Notes under the pieces: model-generated
Seen by the model: the letters and a program-made list of their open reading frames with translations, nothing else
Database searches by the model: none
Told to the model about the DNA's origin: nothing
Source: Pseudomonas mosselii
GTDB taxonomy: Bacteria; Pseudomonadota; Gammaproteobacteria; Pseudomonadales; Pseudomonadaceae
Assembly (NCBI RefSeq): GCF_019823065.1
Contig: NZ_CP081966.1
Coordinates: 5,177,501-5,241,500, forward strand
Reading direction: 5' to 3'
DNA: 64,000 nt
Part shown: positions 18,637-29,399 of the stretch, one piece after another
How positions within the stretch are numbered: position 1 is the first letter of the stretch
Layout: every line of letters begins with the position of its first letter
Made by a program: the position numbers and the translations under genes

Positions 18637-21600
18637 TTATTTGTCGAAAGGTTTCACAAAGGTGATTTTAGGCTCTTTGACCGGACCTTCGACGCGATAG
18701 TGCACACTGGCGAAACGCGCCACCCGGTCACCGATCAGGCGGTCGACCAGGAACAACGCGCCACCGATCGCCGGCGCGCCGACGATCAGCGCGGCCAGCG
18801 GCAAGTTGTTGGTCACCGGCAGCGTCACCAACAGCTTGGCATCGATCCGATCACGGACAAAATCCATGGTGCCGTCGAGCTCGAAGTTGCTCGACGGCCC
18901 GGTGACGGTGATCGGCTCACGGGTCACGTAGACCCCTTCGCTGGCCACCAGCAACCCCTTGACCCGGTCATAGGCCAGGCCCTTGCTGAACAGGTCGGAG
19001 AAGTCCAGGCGCAGGCGCCGGCCGATGGAGTTGAAGTTGAGCAGCCCGAACACCCGCAAGGCCTGGGCGCTGCCCTCGACCTCGACGAACTGGCCACTGC
19101 GCAACGCCGCGTCGAGGCTGCCGGAGTAACGGTTGAGGCTGACCCAGGCCGGCGAGCCCGGCCAGCGGCCGTCCACGTCCATGCGGAAGTCGCGGCTGGT
19201 GACGGTAGGCGCGAAGCCCCAGGCCTTGAGCACATCCCCCAGGTTCTTGCCATCCAGCCGGCCCTTGTACCAGCTCGAACTGCTGCCCGGCTCCCCTTCC
19301 CAGCCACCGCTGCCATCGATGTGCAGGCCCTTGAGGTCCAGGTCGATATCGTTCATGGCCATGCCTTTGGGCGTCTGGCGCAGCTTCAGGTTGGCGCTGC
19401 CGAACAGGTCGTCACCGCGGTACAGCTTGTCGATGGTCAGGTCCAGCGGCGGCACCTTGCGCGGGTCGACCCCGGCCAACGGATCCGGCGCATGTTCGTC
19501 CTGGGCTTCGTTCGGGTCGGCGGGCGGCAGACGCAGGCTCTGCAGGCGGATGGTCATGGGCGTGACCTTGGCATCGGGAATGCGCGCGTTGCCGATGACT
19601 TCCTTGCTGTCCAGGCGCAGGTCCCAGGCCGGACCGCCGCGCATCAGGCGGATCACCGCCTGGTTGAGGTCCATGCCGAAGGCCTTGAGCTGGCCGATGC
19701 TCAGGTCCACGCTCTGCAGGTTCTGCCGGGCGCTGCCGCCCGGGTCCTTGCCGGCCAGGCGCTCCATCTGTTGCTGCCAGGGCGCCAGGTCCAGGGTCTC
19801 GAGCCGGCCACGCACACGCAGGCCCTGGCCACTTGGGAGGCTGGCGTCGCCCGTACCCAGCAACAGTTCGCCACGCCCCTGGGCCAGCTTGTCGGCGGGC
19901 GCGGCGTAGGCGAAGCGGGCAAGGTCGGCGTAGCTAGCGTCGATGCGCCGCTCGGGGCCTTGCAGGGTCAGGCCGAAGCGGCTGTCACGGGTTTCCCCGG
20001 CGACCTTGCCAAAGGGGGCCGGCAAGTCGATGGCCAGGCCCTTGAGCGAGGAGCTGACACTCAAGCGGTTGTCTCGGCCGCCGAATGTCACCTGCAACTG
20101 ATAGGGCAACTCGCCCGAGGCGGGCAGCGGCTGCTGGTACTGCAACCAGTCAGTCAGGACCTTGAGGCCGACCTGGCCGTTGGCGTTGATGCGGGTCTGG
20201 ATCTGCCCGCCCTGTCCTTCGGCGGTGATCTGCGCGGTCACCGGCTTGCCGAAGGCATGCAGGCTAATGCCGTTGCCGCTAAGGCCCTTGTCGAAATCGA
20301 ACGTGAAATCGCCTTTGAGCTGGGTCAGTTCCAGGCTTGGCGGCGCCACTTTCAGGGTTGCGTCGCTGGTCGAGAAGTCCACCAGCACCTTGGGCCGTTG
20401 CCCATGGGCCAGGGGGATATCGAGCTTGACCTTGCCTTTGAGCGGGCCTTCACCCTCCCAACCTGCAAAGATCTCTCCCGTGCCGATGGGCGCCTCCTTG
20501 AGGATCTTCAGGCCATCGCCAAGGCTGCCGTCGAAGTCTCCGTCGAGGAACAGGTGGCTGTGCTGGTCGCCCTCGACATGGGGAATGTCGACACTGACAT
20601 CGCTGACCCGGGTGTCCAGCAGCAGCCCTTTGCGGGCGTGGATGCGCACGCCGGTGTCTTCGATGTAGACATTGCCGTCGACCTGCTGCACCTGCGGCCA
20701 ACCCGGCTGGAAATCCAGCGCGGCGTCGTGGACCTTGAAGAACAGGCTGATATCGCGGGCATGGGGCGGCGCATTGTGGTGCAGCGAGCCCTGGTACTGG
20801 AAGTAGCCCTCGTCGACATTGCCCTTGACGATGGCGCTGCGCAGCCATTCGTCCAGGGCCGGGCTGAGCACCTCGGGCAGGTACTTGGCGGTGTAGCGAC
20901 CGTCGCCCTCGGTGAGGCCGACGCGCAGGTCCATGTAGTCTTCATGGCCCGGTTGCAGATGGATGCGAATCAGGAAGTCCGCGGCGATCTTGCCCTCGTC
21001 ACCCAGCACCTTGATGTAGGGGGCGACCAGGGTGAAGGCTTCCTTGTCCAGGGTCCAGGTCAGCCGCGCGTTGGCTTTCGGGTAATGCCAGGGTTTGCCG
21101 AAGATCGGATACAGATGCAGCATGAAGGCCTGGGTATCCAGGCGCAGTTCGCCGTGCCCGAGGTCACCGCTGATGGCGCCGCTGACGTTGCCGGCGGCCG
21201 GCGCGCCGTGATAGGCGTCGAAGCCGACTTTCTCCAGGTTGGCGGCGAACTGCAACCGCTGGTCGCCCTCGGCCTTGGGGCGGATGTCCAAGCGCACGTT
21301 GCGCAGGGCGCCGGTCACCTTGAGCGCGTCGACCACCGTCATCAGCTTGTCCGGCAACGGCGCCAGGGCGTCGATCACCGGGGTCAGCGGGGTCAGGTCG
21401 AGGCGATCGGCCTGCACCTGCCAGCTTTCCTCAGCCGGGCTCTGGCCAGGACGCTGCGCCAGTTGCAGGTGCGACTCCCAGCGGGTCTTGCCCAGGCTCA
21501 TGGCCAGGGAGTCGACGACGACGTCAAAGCCCTGGTCCTGGCGCTGGAACCAGGCCGACAAGGCCAGGTTGTCCAGGGTAATGGCCTTGCGCCCGGTGTA

Positions 21601-22452
21601 GGCGCCCTTGAGCTGCGGGGCGTTGAGGCGAACCATCGCCTGCTGCAACTGCCCCTTGCTCCAGTCGATCCAGAACTCGCCACCGGCACGCAGGGTGTCG
21701 GCCTGCCACTGGCCCAGCAGCTGCGGCGGCAGCCAGCGCGCCCAATCGCTTTGTGGCAGGCTCAGGTAGGCCTGCACGCGGCCGTCGCGCCAGGTCCTGG
21801 CGGTGGCGCGGCTGTTCAGGCTAAGGGCCAGGGGCTGGCCATCGGGCAGCGTGGCGCGCAGGTCGACGCTCTGGCGCGACGCTCCGGCCTGCAATCCCAG
21901 GCTGACATAGGTGAGGGTCAGAGGATCGCGCTGCCACGGATGCAGGGTGACCTGGCTGTCGAATACATCGATCCGCCCCAGTTGGCGCAGGCGCTTGAGC
22001 ACATCGGCCGGGTCGAGCGGCGCATCATCCTGCTGCGGCAGGCCTTCGAGGGTCCAGGCGCCCTGCTCGCGTTCGCGCAGGATCAGTTGCAGCCCACTGA
22101 GCTGGATGCGCGCCAGGCGCACTTCGCGGGCCTTGAGGCTGGCCCACAGGTCGGGCACCAGCTTGACGTCGTCCAGGCGCAAGGCCGCCTTGCCTTCGCC
22201 CAGCTGCAGGTCGCGCACGCGCAACACCGGCGCCAGGCCACTCCAGCGCCCTTCCAGGGCACCGACGTGCACGGGCATGCCCAAGGCCTGTTCGGCCTTG
22301 AGTTCGGCGTCGGCACGGTATTCGGCGACCAGGGGTACCAGTTGCCGACCGAGGCTGACATACAGCGCCACCAGCACCGCCAGCAGGGCGCAGATCCCCA
22401 GCCCCCAGCGGGTCAAGGCGCCCAGAACGCGGGTCAGACGTTCCATGGCCAT
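18637..22452 (-). CDS. yhdP: YhdP, AsmA-like outer-membrane lipid transport protein
   Basis: A 1271-residue protein with one N-terminal membrane helix (about residues 15-35) and a very long periplasmic repeat-beta-groove body of the AsmA/DUF3971 type. The C-terminal conserved region includes VVGAPAIGGALFLVDRLIGD, cut here to APAIGGALFLVDRLIGD. Family members (YhdP, TamB, YdbH in E. coli) carry phospholipids from the inner to the outer membrane. Two ATGs, at 22452 and 22446, are possible starts. It lies 12 bases upstream of the amidase gene. Confidence 0.93.
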   Translation of the reverse strand: MAMERLTRVLGALTRWGLGICALLAVLVALYVSLGRQLVPLVAEYRADAELKAEQALGMPVHVGALEGRWSGLAPVLRVRDLQLGEGKAALRLDDVKLVPDLWASLKAREVRLARIQLSGLQLILREREQGAWTLEGLPQQDDAPLDPADVLKRLRQLGRIDVFDSQVTLHPWQRDPLTLTYVSLGLQAGASRQSVDLRATLPDGQPLALSLNSRATARTWRDGRVQAYLSLPQSDWARWLPPQLLGQWQADTLRAGGEFWIDWSKGQLQQAMVRLNAPQLKGAYTGRKAITLDNLALSAWFQRQDQGFDVVVDSLAMSLGKTRWESHLQLAQRPGQSPAEESWQVQADRLDLTPLTPVIDALAPLPDKLMTVVDALKVTGALRNVRLDIRPKAEGDQRLQFAANLEKVGFDAYHGAPAAGNVSGAISGDLGHGELRLDTQAFMLHLYPIFGKPWHYPKANARLTWTLDKEAFTLVAPYIKVLGDEGKIAADFLIRIHLQPGHEDYMDLRVGLTEGDGRYTAKYLPEVLSPALDEWLRSAIVKGNVDEGYFQYQGSLHHNAPPHARDISLFFKVHDAALDFQPGWPQVQQVDGNVYIEDTGVRIHARKGLLLDTRVSDVSVDIPHVEGDQHSHLFLDGDFDGSLGDGLKILKEAPIGTGEIFAGWEGEGPLKGKVKLDIPLAHGQRPKVLVDFSTSDATLKVAPPSLELTQLKGDFTFDFDKGLSGNGISLHAFGKPVTAQITAEGQGGQIQTRINANGQVGLKVLTDWLQYQQPLPASGELPYQLQVTFGGRDNRLSVSSSLKGLAIDLPAPFGKVAGETRDSRFGLTLQGPERRIDASYADLARFAYAAPADKLAQGRGELLLGTGDASLPSGQGLRVRGRLETLDLAPWQQQMERLAGKDPGGSARQNLQSVDLSIGQLKAFGMDLNQAVIRLMRGGPAWDLRLDSKEVIGNARIPDAKVTPMTIRLQSLRLPPADPNEAQDEHAPDPLAGVDPRKVPPLDLTIDKLYRGDDLFGSANLKLRQTPKGMAMNDIDLDLKGLHIDGSGGWEGEPGSSSSWYKGRLDGKNLGDVLKAWGFAPTVTSRDFRMDVDGRWPGSPAWVSLNRYSGSLDAALRSGQFVEVEGSAQALRVFGLLNFNSIGRRLRLDFSDLFSKGLAYDRVKGLLVASEGVYVTREPITVTGPSSNFELDGTMDFVRDRIDAKLLVTLPVTNNLPLAALIVGAPAIGGALFLVDRLIGDRVARFASVHYRVEGPVKEPKITFVKPFDK

Positions 22453-22534
22453 GGCCCTCCAAGTCGTCCCTTAACTATGGCCGGTGAATAGCGATTTGCC
22501 AGCCCGTCCATGGGGCGACCGCCTTTAGCGAAGG

Positions 22535-23992
22535 TCAGAGCAGCACCACATCATATTGTTCCTGGGAATACATGGACTCCACCTGGAAGCGGATGGTTCG
22601 CCCGATGAACGCTTCCAGCTCGGCGACGTTGCCCGACTCTTCATCGAGCAGGCGGTCCACCACTTTCTGGTTGGCCAGTACCCGATAGCCCTCGGCCTGA
22701 TAGGCGCGGGCCTCGCGCAGGATCTCGCGGAAAATTTCGTAACAGATCGTCTCGGGGGTTTTCAGCTTGCCGCGCCCCTGGCACGCCGCGCAGGGCTCGC
22801 ACAGCACCTGCTCGAGGCTTTCGCGGGTGCGCTTGCGGGTCATCTGCACCAGGCCCAACTCGGTGATGCCGATGATGTTGGTCTTGGCATGGTCGCGTTC
22901 GAGCTGCTTTTCCAGGGTGCGCAGGACCTGACGCTGGTGCTCCTCGTCCTCCATGTCGATGAAGTCGATGATGATGATCCCGCCGATATTGCGCAGGCGC
23001 AGTTGTCGGGCAATGGCGGTAGCAGCCTCGAGGTTGGTCTTGAAGATGGTCTCTTCGAGGTTGCGATGGCCGACGAACGCCCCGGTATTGACGTCGATGG
23101 TGGTCATCGCCTCGGCCGGGTCGACCACCAGGTAGCCGCCGGACTTGAGCGGCACCTTGCGCTCGAGGGCGCGCTGGATCTCGTCTTCCACGCCATACAG
23201 GTCGAAAATCGGCCGCTCGCCGGGGTAATGCTCCAGGCGATCGGCGATCTCCGGCATCAGCTCGGCGACGAACTGCGTGGTCTTCTGGAAGGTTTCCCGC
23301 GAGTCGATGCGGATCTTCTCGATCTTGGGGTTGACCAGGTCACGCAGGGTGCGCAGGGCCAGGCCAAGGTCCTCGTAGATGACCACGGGCGCCCCGCAGG
23401 TCTTGATCTGCGAACCGATCTGCTCCCACAGGCGGCGCAGGTAGCGGATGTCCTGGAGGATGTCCTCGGCGCGGGCGCCCTCGGCGGCGGTGCGCAGGAT
23501 GAAACCACCGGCGTCCTTCATGTCTTCCTGGGCCATGCAGTCGGTGACCACCTGCTTGAGGCGCTCGCGCTCGGCTTCTTCCTCGATCTTCAGGGAAATG
23601 CCGACATGGCTGCTGCGTGGCATGTACACCAGGTAGCGCGACGGAATCGACAGCTGGGTGGTCAGGCGCGCGCCCTTGCTGCCGATGGGGTCCTTGGTGA
23701 CTTGTACCACCAGCGCCTGGCCTTCGTGCACCAGCGCGGTGATGTTCTCCACCGCCGAGCCTTCGCGCTGGGAGATCTCCGAGGCATGGATGAACGCCGC
23801 CCGCTCCAGGCCGATGTCGACGAATGCCGCCTGCATGCCCGGCAGGACCCGCACCACCTTGCCCTTGTAGATGTTGCCGACGATGCCACGGCGTTGGGTG
23901 CGCTCAACGTGCACCTCCTGCAGGACGCCGTTCTCCACCACCGCCACGCGTGACTCCATCGGGGTGATGTTGATCAGGATCTCTTCACTCAT
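22535..23992 (-). CDS. rng: RNase G, single-strand endoribonuclease
   Basis: A 485-residue RNase E/G-family enzyme that matures the 5' end of 16S rRNA and degrades some mRNAs. It has an N-terminal S1 domain (RRGIVGNIYKGKVVRVLPGM), a catalytic domain with Asp residues in TIDVNTGAFVG and IIIIDFIDMEDEEHQ, and the zinc-link CEPCAACQGRG. The length shows RNase G rather than RNase E, since there is no long degradosome tail. Confidence 0.97.
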   Translation of the reverse strand: MSEEILINITPMESRVAVVENGVLQEVHVERTQRRGIVGNIYKGKVVRVLPGMQAAFVDIGLERAAFIHASEISQREGSAVENITALVHEGQALVVQVTKDPIGSKGARLTTQLSIPSRYLVYMPRSSHVGISLKIEEEAERERLKQVVTDCMAQEDMKDAGGFILRTAAEGARAEDILQDIRYLRRLWEQIGSQIKTCGAPVVIYEDLGLALRTLRDLVNPKIEKIRIDSRETFQKTTQFVAELMPEIADRLEHYPGERPIFDLYGVEDEIQRALERKVPLKSGGYLVVDPAEAMTTIDVNTGAFVGHRNLEETIFKTNLEAATAIARQLRLRNIGGIIIIDFIDMEDEEHQRQVLRTLEKQLERDHAKTNIIGITELGLVQMTRKRTRESLEQVLCEPCAACQGRGKLKTPETICYEIFREILREARAYQAEGYRVLANQKVVDRLLDEESGNVAELEAFIGRTIRFQVESMYSQEQYDVVLL

Positions 23993-24073
23993 GGCAGGCT
24001 CTCGTCAAAGGTCTTGGGTAATGATGGATCGCTGCGGGATGGCTGGCTAGGCTCGGTACGAAATGTAAAGGCC

Positions 24074-24673
24074 CTAGCGCGGTGTCGTGTCCTCTTGCTG
24101 CTGCCAACAGGGGATGGCGAACTGTTCGAGCAGCTCGGCAGTCTCGCTCAGGGGCAGGCCGACCACGGCCGAGTAGCTGCCTTCGATAGCGCTGACGAAC
24201 ACCGCGCCCAGGCCCTGGATGGCATAGCCGCCGGCCTTGTCGACCGGTTCGCCGCTGTCCCAGTAGCGCAGTGCTTCCTCGAAGGAGATGGTGCGAAAAC
24301 GCACGGTGGTGCTGACGCAGCGGCTGATACTGCGCTGGCCGTCAGTCAGCGCCACGGCGGTGAGCACCTGGTGCTCGCGCTTGGACAGGTCGCCAAGCAT
24401 GGCCAGCGCCTGCTCGCGGTTCTCCGGCTTGCCGAGGATCTGGCCATCGAGCACCACGGTAGTGTCGGCGCCCAATACCACCCCGGCGCCGTCGGTGTGG
24501 GCGAAGCCCGCCACGGCCTTGGCCTGGGCCAGGCGCTCGACATAGGCCGCCGGGGCTTCGCCCGGCAGCGGGGTTTCATCGATGGGCGCGCTGACGACGG
24601 TGAACGGCACGCCGATCTGGGTCAGCAGTTCACGCCGGCGCGGCGAACCGGAGGCCAGGTACAGCTGAGTCAT
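24074..24673 (-). CDS. maf: Maf/YhdE nucleotide pyrophosphatase
   Basis: A 199-residue Maf-family house-cleaning enzyme. The N-terminal motif is [18 protein letters not shown], then [18 protein letters not shown], and [16 protein letters not shown]. YhdE-type Maf proteins hydrolyse dTTP and UTP, and modified pyrimidine triphosphates, to monophosphates. The place between mreD and rng is that of E. coli yhdE. Confidence 0.94.
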   Translation of the reverse strand: MTQLYLASGSPRRRELLTQIGVPFTVVSAPIDETPLPGEAPAAYVERLAQAKAVAGFAHTDGAGVVLGADTTVVLDGQILGKPENREQALAMLGDLSKREHQVLTAVALTDGQRSISRCVSTTVRFRTISFEEALRYWDSGEPVDKAGGYAIQGLGAVFVSAIEGSYSAVVGLPLSETAELLEQFAIPCWQQQEDTTPR

Positions 24674-24705
24674 ATGGACATCTCCCTGTCAGTGGCGGCG
24701 GGTCG

Positions 24706-25194
24706 TCAATGAATGTGCAGGCGAACGCGCAGGCCGCGCAGGGCGAAACTCACCCAGGGCCAGAGCAGGGCACTGATCACCGCCGACCAGACCAGGGCCA
24801 GGGTCGGCAGGCGATTGCCGGTGAGCGCGCTCAGCCACAGCTGGATCAGCTGGGCGATGCCGAAGATCACCAGGATCACCAGGCTCTGCTGCCACATGGG
24901 GAACATGCGCAGGCGCTGCTGCAACGACAGCACCAGGAAGGTGATCAGGGTGAGAATCAGGGCATTCTGGCCAAGCAGGGTGCCGTACAGCACGTCCTCG
25001 GCCAGGCCGAGCAGGAATGCCGTGGTCATGCCGACCTTGCCGGGCACGGCGAGGGTCCAGAAGGCCAGCAGCAGGGCCAGCCACATGGGCCGGAATACTT
25101 CCATGAACTGCGGCATGGGCGAGACGCTGAGCAACAGGCCGATGGCGAAGGTCAGCCAGATGGCCCAGCCGTTTCTGCTACGGGTGCTGGCCAT
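24706..25194 (-). CDS. mreD: MreD, rod-shape membrane protein
   Basis: A 162-residue protein with about five hydrophobic helices. Motifs include GMTTAFLLGLAEDVLYGTLL, of which GLAEDVLYGTLLGQNAL is the most conserved. It works with MreB, MreC, RodA and PBP2 in side-wall peptidoglycan synthesis. The ATG at 25194 overlaps the mreC stop as TAATG. Confidence 0.95.
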   Translation of the reverse strand: MASTRSRNGWAIWLTFAIGLLLSVSPMPQFMEVFRPMWLALLLAFWTLAVPGKVGMTTAFLLGLAEDVLYGTLLGQNALILTLITFLVLSLQQRLRMFPMWQQSLVILVIFGIAQLIQLWLSALTGNRLPTLALVWSAVISALLWPWVSFALRGLRVRLHIH

Positions 25195-26231
25195 TATTGT
25201 CTCCGGGGTTGAGCCGGCGCGGCGGCCGGTTGGGCCGACGCCGGGCTGGCCGTCGTTGGCGCAGCCGCAGGCGCAGTACCTGGCGCGGGCTGCGCGGCAT
25301 GGGCCGGCGCGGGTGTCGCGGGCGTGGCCGCTGGCGGAGTGTGGCCGGCGCCTTGGCGGTCGGCCTCTTCCTGGGCAATCGCCGCCTCGGTAGCGCGCTC
25401 TTCCGGGGTGCGTCGGTCGCTGAACACCAACAGCATGTAGCGGCTGCGGTTGAGCGCGGCGGTCGGAATGGCACGGACGATGGCGAACGGCTGGCCGGAG
25501 TCGTGGATCACTTCGTTGACCGTAGCCACCGGGTAACCGGCCGGGAAACGCTGGCCCATGCCGGAGCTGACCAGCAGGTCGCCTTCCTTGATGTCGGCGG
25601 TGTCGGCCACATGGCGCAGCTCGAGGCGCTCCGGGTTGCCGGTGCCGCTGGCGATGGCGCGCAGACCGTTGCGGTTGACCTGTACCGGAATGCTGTGGGT
25701 AGTGTCGGTGAGCAGCAGCACCCGCGAGGTGTACGGCATCAGCTCTACCACCTGGCCCATCAGGCCGCGGGCATCGAGCACCGGCTGGCCGAGGAACACG
25801 CCGTCGCGCTCGCCCTTGTTGATCAGGATGCGGTGGGTGAAGGGATTGGGGTCTACACCGATCAGCTCGGCGACCTCGACCTTCTCGTTGACCAGCGCCG
25901 AGGAGTTGAGCAACTCGCGCAGGCGCACGTTCTGCTCGGTCAGGGCCGCCAGCTTCTGCAGGCGCCCCTGCAACAGCAGGGCCTCGGTCTTGAGTTTCTC
26001 GTTCTCGGCGATCAGCTCGGTGCGGCTGCCGAACTGGCCGGCCACGCCTTGCCACATGCGCTGCGGCAGATCGGTGATCCAGTAGGATTCCATCAGCACC
26101 AGGCCCATCTGGCTGCGCACCGGCTTGAGCAGGTCGAAACGCGAATCGACCACCATCAGCGCGACCGACATCACCACCAGCACGAGCAGGCGAACGCCCA
26201 GCGAGGGGCCCTTGGAGAAAAGCGGTTTAAT
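25194..26231 (-). CDS. mreC: MreC, rod-shape scaffold protein with a likely ATT start
   Basis: A 345-residue bitopic protein: N-terminal (M/I)KPLFSKGPSLGVRLLVL, a membrane helix to about residue 28, a coiled coil (about 65-105), two beta-barrel lobes, and a long Pro/Ala-rich tail after about residue 290. It links MreB filaments to wall enzymes. The frame has a stop seven codons before IKPLF and no ATG, GTG or TTG ahead of it. A good GAGGAA site lies 6 bases before the ATT at 26231. The next usual start (GTG at 26183) would delete the conserved N-terminus and half the membrane helix, so I take ATT. Confidence 0.9.
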   Translation of the reverse strand: MKPLFSKGPSLGVRLLVLVVMSVALMVVDSRFDLLKPVRSQMGLVLMESYWITDLPQRMWQGVAGQFGSRTELIAENEKLKTEALLLQGRLQKLAALTEQNVRLRELLNSSALVNEKVEVAELIGVDPNPFTHRILINKGERDGVFLGQPVLDARGLMGQVVELMPYTSRVLLLTDTTHSIPVQVNRNGLRAIASGTGNPERLELRHVADTADIKEGDLLVSSGMGQRFPAGYPVATVNEVIHDSGQPFAIVRAIPTAALNRSRYMLLVFSDRRTPEERATEAAIAQEEADRQGAGHTPPAATPATPAPAHAAQPAPGTAPAAAPTTASPASAQPAAAPAQPRRQ

Positions 26232-26392
26232 GGGCCGTTCCTCGTGGACGACTCAGAAGGTCATGGGACATGGAGCAATGCACCGGCCTGCTGCGGGTTG
26301 ACGGAAACGGCGCCCGGGCGGGCGCCAGCACAGCGCATACAGGTAGCACTGTGCGTGCCACCTGTAAACCTGAGGATGCTACTGCGCAGCGA

Positions 26393-27589
<1,197 letters not shown>

Positions 27590-27633
27590 TCATTTGCGGA
27601 CTCATTCCGTCTGTCGTTTTCCTGGAGATCCCC

Positions 27634-27921
27634 ATGGCGCTTCAACGCTCCGACGTGGAAAAGATCGCCCATCTGGCCCGCCTGGGCCTGAATGAAGGCG
27701 AATTGCCACGCACCACCGATGCCTTGAACAGTATTCTCGGGCTGGTCGACCAGATGCAAGCCGTCGACACCACCGGCGTGGAACCCCTCGCCCACCCGCT
27801 GGAGACCACCCAGCGCCTGCGTCCCGACCAGGTCACCGAAAGCAACCAGCGCGACCGCTACCAGGCCGTCGCTCCGTCGACCGAGAACGGTCTGTACCTG
27901 GTTCCGAAAGTCATCGATTAA
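27634..27921 (+). CDS. gatC: GatC, subunit C of Asp/Glu-tRNA amidotransferase
   Basis: A 95-residue protein starting [20 protein letters not shown], the standard GatC N-terminus, and containing [19 protein letters not shown]. It wraps around GatA and holds it to GatB in the complex that amidates misacylated Glu-tRNA(Gln) and Asp-tRNA(Asn). The start is supported by GGAG 8 bases before the ATG. It is divergent from mreB. Confidence 0.96.
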   Translation: MALQRSDVEKIAHLARLGLNEGELPRTTDALNSILGLVDQMQAVDTTGVEPLAHPLETTQRLRPDQVTESNQRDRYQAVAPSTENGLYLVPKVID

Positions 27922-27936
27922 GGGATAGCGCCTGCC

Positions 27937-29388
27937 ATGCATCAACTCACTCTGGCCGAGATCGCCCGTGGCCTCGCCGACAAGTCGTTCTCCTCGCAAG
28001 AACTGACCGGCGCCCTGCTGTCGCGTATCAAGCAGCTCGACCCGCAGCTCAACAGCTTCATCACCGTCACCGAGACCCAGGCCCTGGAGCAGGCGCGCGC
28101 CGCCGACGCCCGTCGCGCCGCCGGTGAAACCGGTGCGCTGCTCGGCGCGCCGATCGCCCACAAAGACCTGTTCTGCACCAACGGCGTGCGTACCAGTTGC
28201 GGCTCGAAGATGCTCGACAACTTCACCGCCCCGTATGACGCCACCGTGGTCGCCAAGCTGGCCGAGGCTGGCATGGTCACCCTGGGCAAGACCAACATGG
28301 ACGAATTCGCCATGGGCTCGGCCAACGAGTCCAGCCACTACGGCGCGGTGAAGAACCCGTGGAACCTCGAGCACGTGCCGGGCGGCTCGTCCGGTGGCTC
28401 GGCCGCCGCCGTGGCCGCGCGCCTGCTGCCGGCCACCACTGGCACCGACACCGGCGGCTCGATCCGCCAGCCGGCGGCGCTGACCAACCTCACCGGCCTG
28501 AAGCCGACCTACGGCCGCGTGTCGCGCTGGGGCATGATCGCCTACGCCTCGAGCCTCGACCAGGGTGGCCCGCTGGCCCGCACCGCCGAGGACTGTGCCC
28601 TGCTGCTGCAAGGCATGGCCGGCTTCGACGCCAAGGACTCGACCTCGGTCGACGAGCCGGTGCCGGACTTCAGCGCCAACCTGAATGCCTCGCTGCAAGG
28701 CCTGCGCATCGGCCTGCCGAAGGAATACTTCGGCGCCGGCCTCGACCCGCGCATCGCCGACCTGGTCCAGGCCAGCGTCAAGGAGCTGGAGAAGCTCGGC
28801 GCGGTGGTCAAGGAAATCAGCCTGCCGAACATGCAGCACGCCATCCCGGCGTACTACGTGATCGCCCCGGCGGAAGCCTCCTCCAACCTGTCGCGTTTCG
28901 ACGGCGTGCGCTTCGGCTACCGCTGCGAGGCCCCCAAGGACCTCACCGACCTGTACAAGCGATCCCGTGGCGAAGGCTTCGGCGCCGAAGTGCAGCGGCG
29001 CATCATGGTCGGTACCTACGCCCTGTCGGCCGGCTACTACGACGCCTACTACGTCAAGGCGCAGCAGGTCCGCCGCCTGATCAAGAACGACTTCATGAGC
29101 GCCTTCGAAGAAGTCGACGTGATCATCGGCCCGACCACGCCGAACCCGGCGTGGAAGATCGGCGCCAAGGCAGGCGACCCGGTCGCCGAGTACCTTGAAG
29201 ACCTCTACACCATCACCGCCAACCTGGCGGGCCTGCCGGGCCTGTCGATGCCGGCCGGCTTCGTCGACGGCCTGCCGGTGGGCGTGCAACTGCTGGCCCC
29301 GTACTTCCAGGAAGGCCGCCTGCTCAATATCGCGCACCGTTACCAGCAAGTCACCGACTGGCACACCCGCGCCCCCAACGGCTTCTGA
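27937..29388 (+). CDS. gatA: GatA, amidase subunit of Asp/Glu-tRNA amidotransferase
   Basis: A 483-residue amidase-signature enzyme that releases ammonia from glutamine. The Ser-cisSer-Lys triad is visible: Lys in [14 protein letters not shown], serines in [15 protein letters not shown] and [13 protein letters not shown]. It forms GatCAB with its neighbours and lies 15 bases after gatC. Confidence 0.98.
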   Translation: MHQLTLAEIARGLADKSFSSQELTGALLSRIKQLDPQLNSFITVTETQALEQARAADARRAAGETGALLGAPIAHKDLFCTNGVRTSCGSKMLDNFTAPYDATVVAKLAEAGMVTLGKTNMDEFAMGSANESSHYGAVKNPWNLEHVPGGSSGGSAAAVAARLLPATTGTDTGGSIRQPAALTNLTGLKPTYGRVSRWGMIAYASSLDQGGPLARTAEDCALLLQGMAGFDAKDSTSVDEPVPDFSANLNASLQGLRIGLPKEYFGAGLDPRIADLVQASVKELEKLGAVVKEISLPNMQHAIPAYYVIAPAEASSNLSRFDGVRFGYRCEAPKDLTDLYKRSRGEGFGAEVQRRIMVGTYALSAGYYDAYYVKAQQVRRLIKNDFMSAFEEVDVIIGPTTPNPAWKIGAKAGDPVAEYLEDLYTITANLAGLPGLSMPAGFVDGLPVGVQLLAPYFQEGRLLNIAHRYQQVTDWHTRAPNGF

Positions 29389-29399
29389 GGAGTTCACAC

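Noticed and set aside
18700..22491. A very long open frame (over 1200 codons) opposite yhdP
   Set aside because: It is a GC-skew shadow of the yhdP codons: repetitive Gln/Gly/His/Ala-rich, no domain, no ribosome site.
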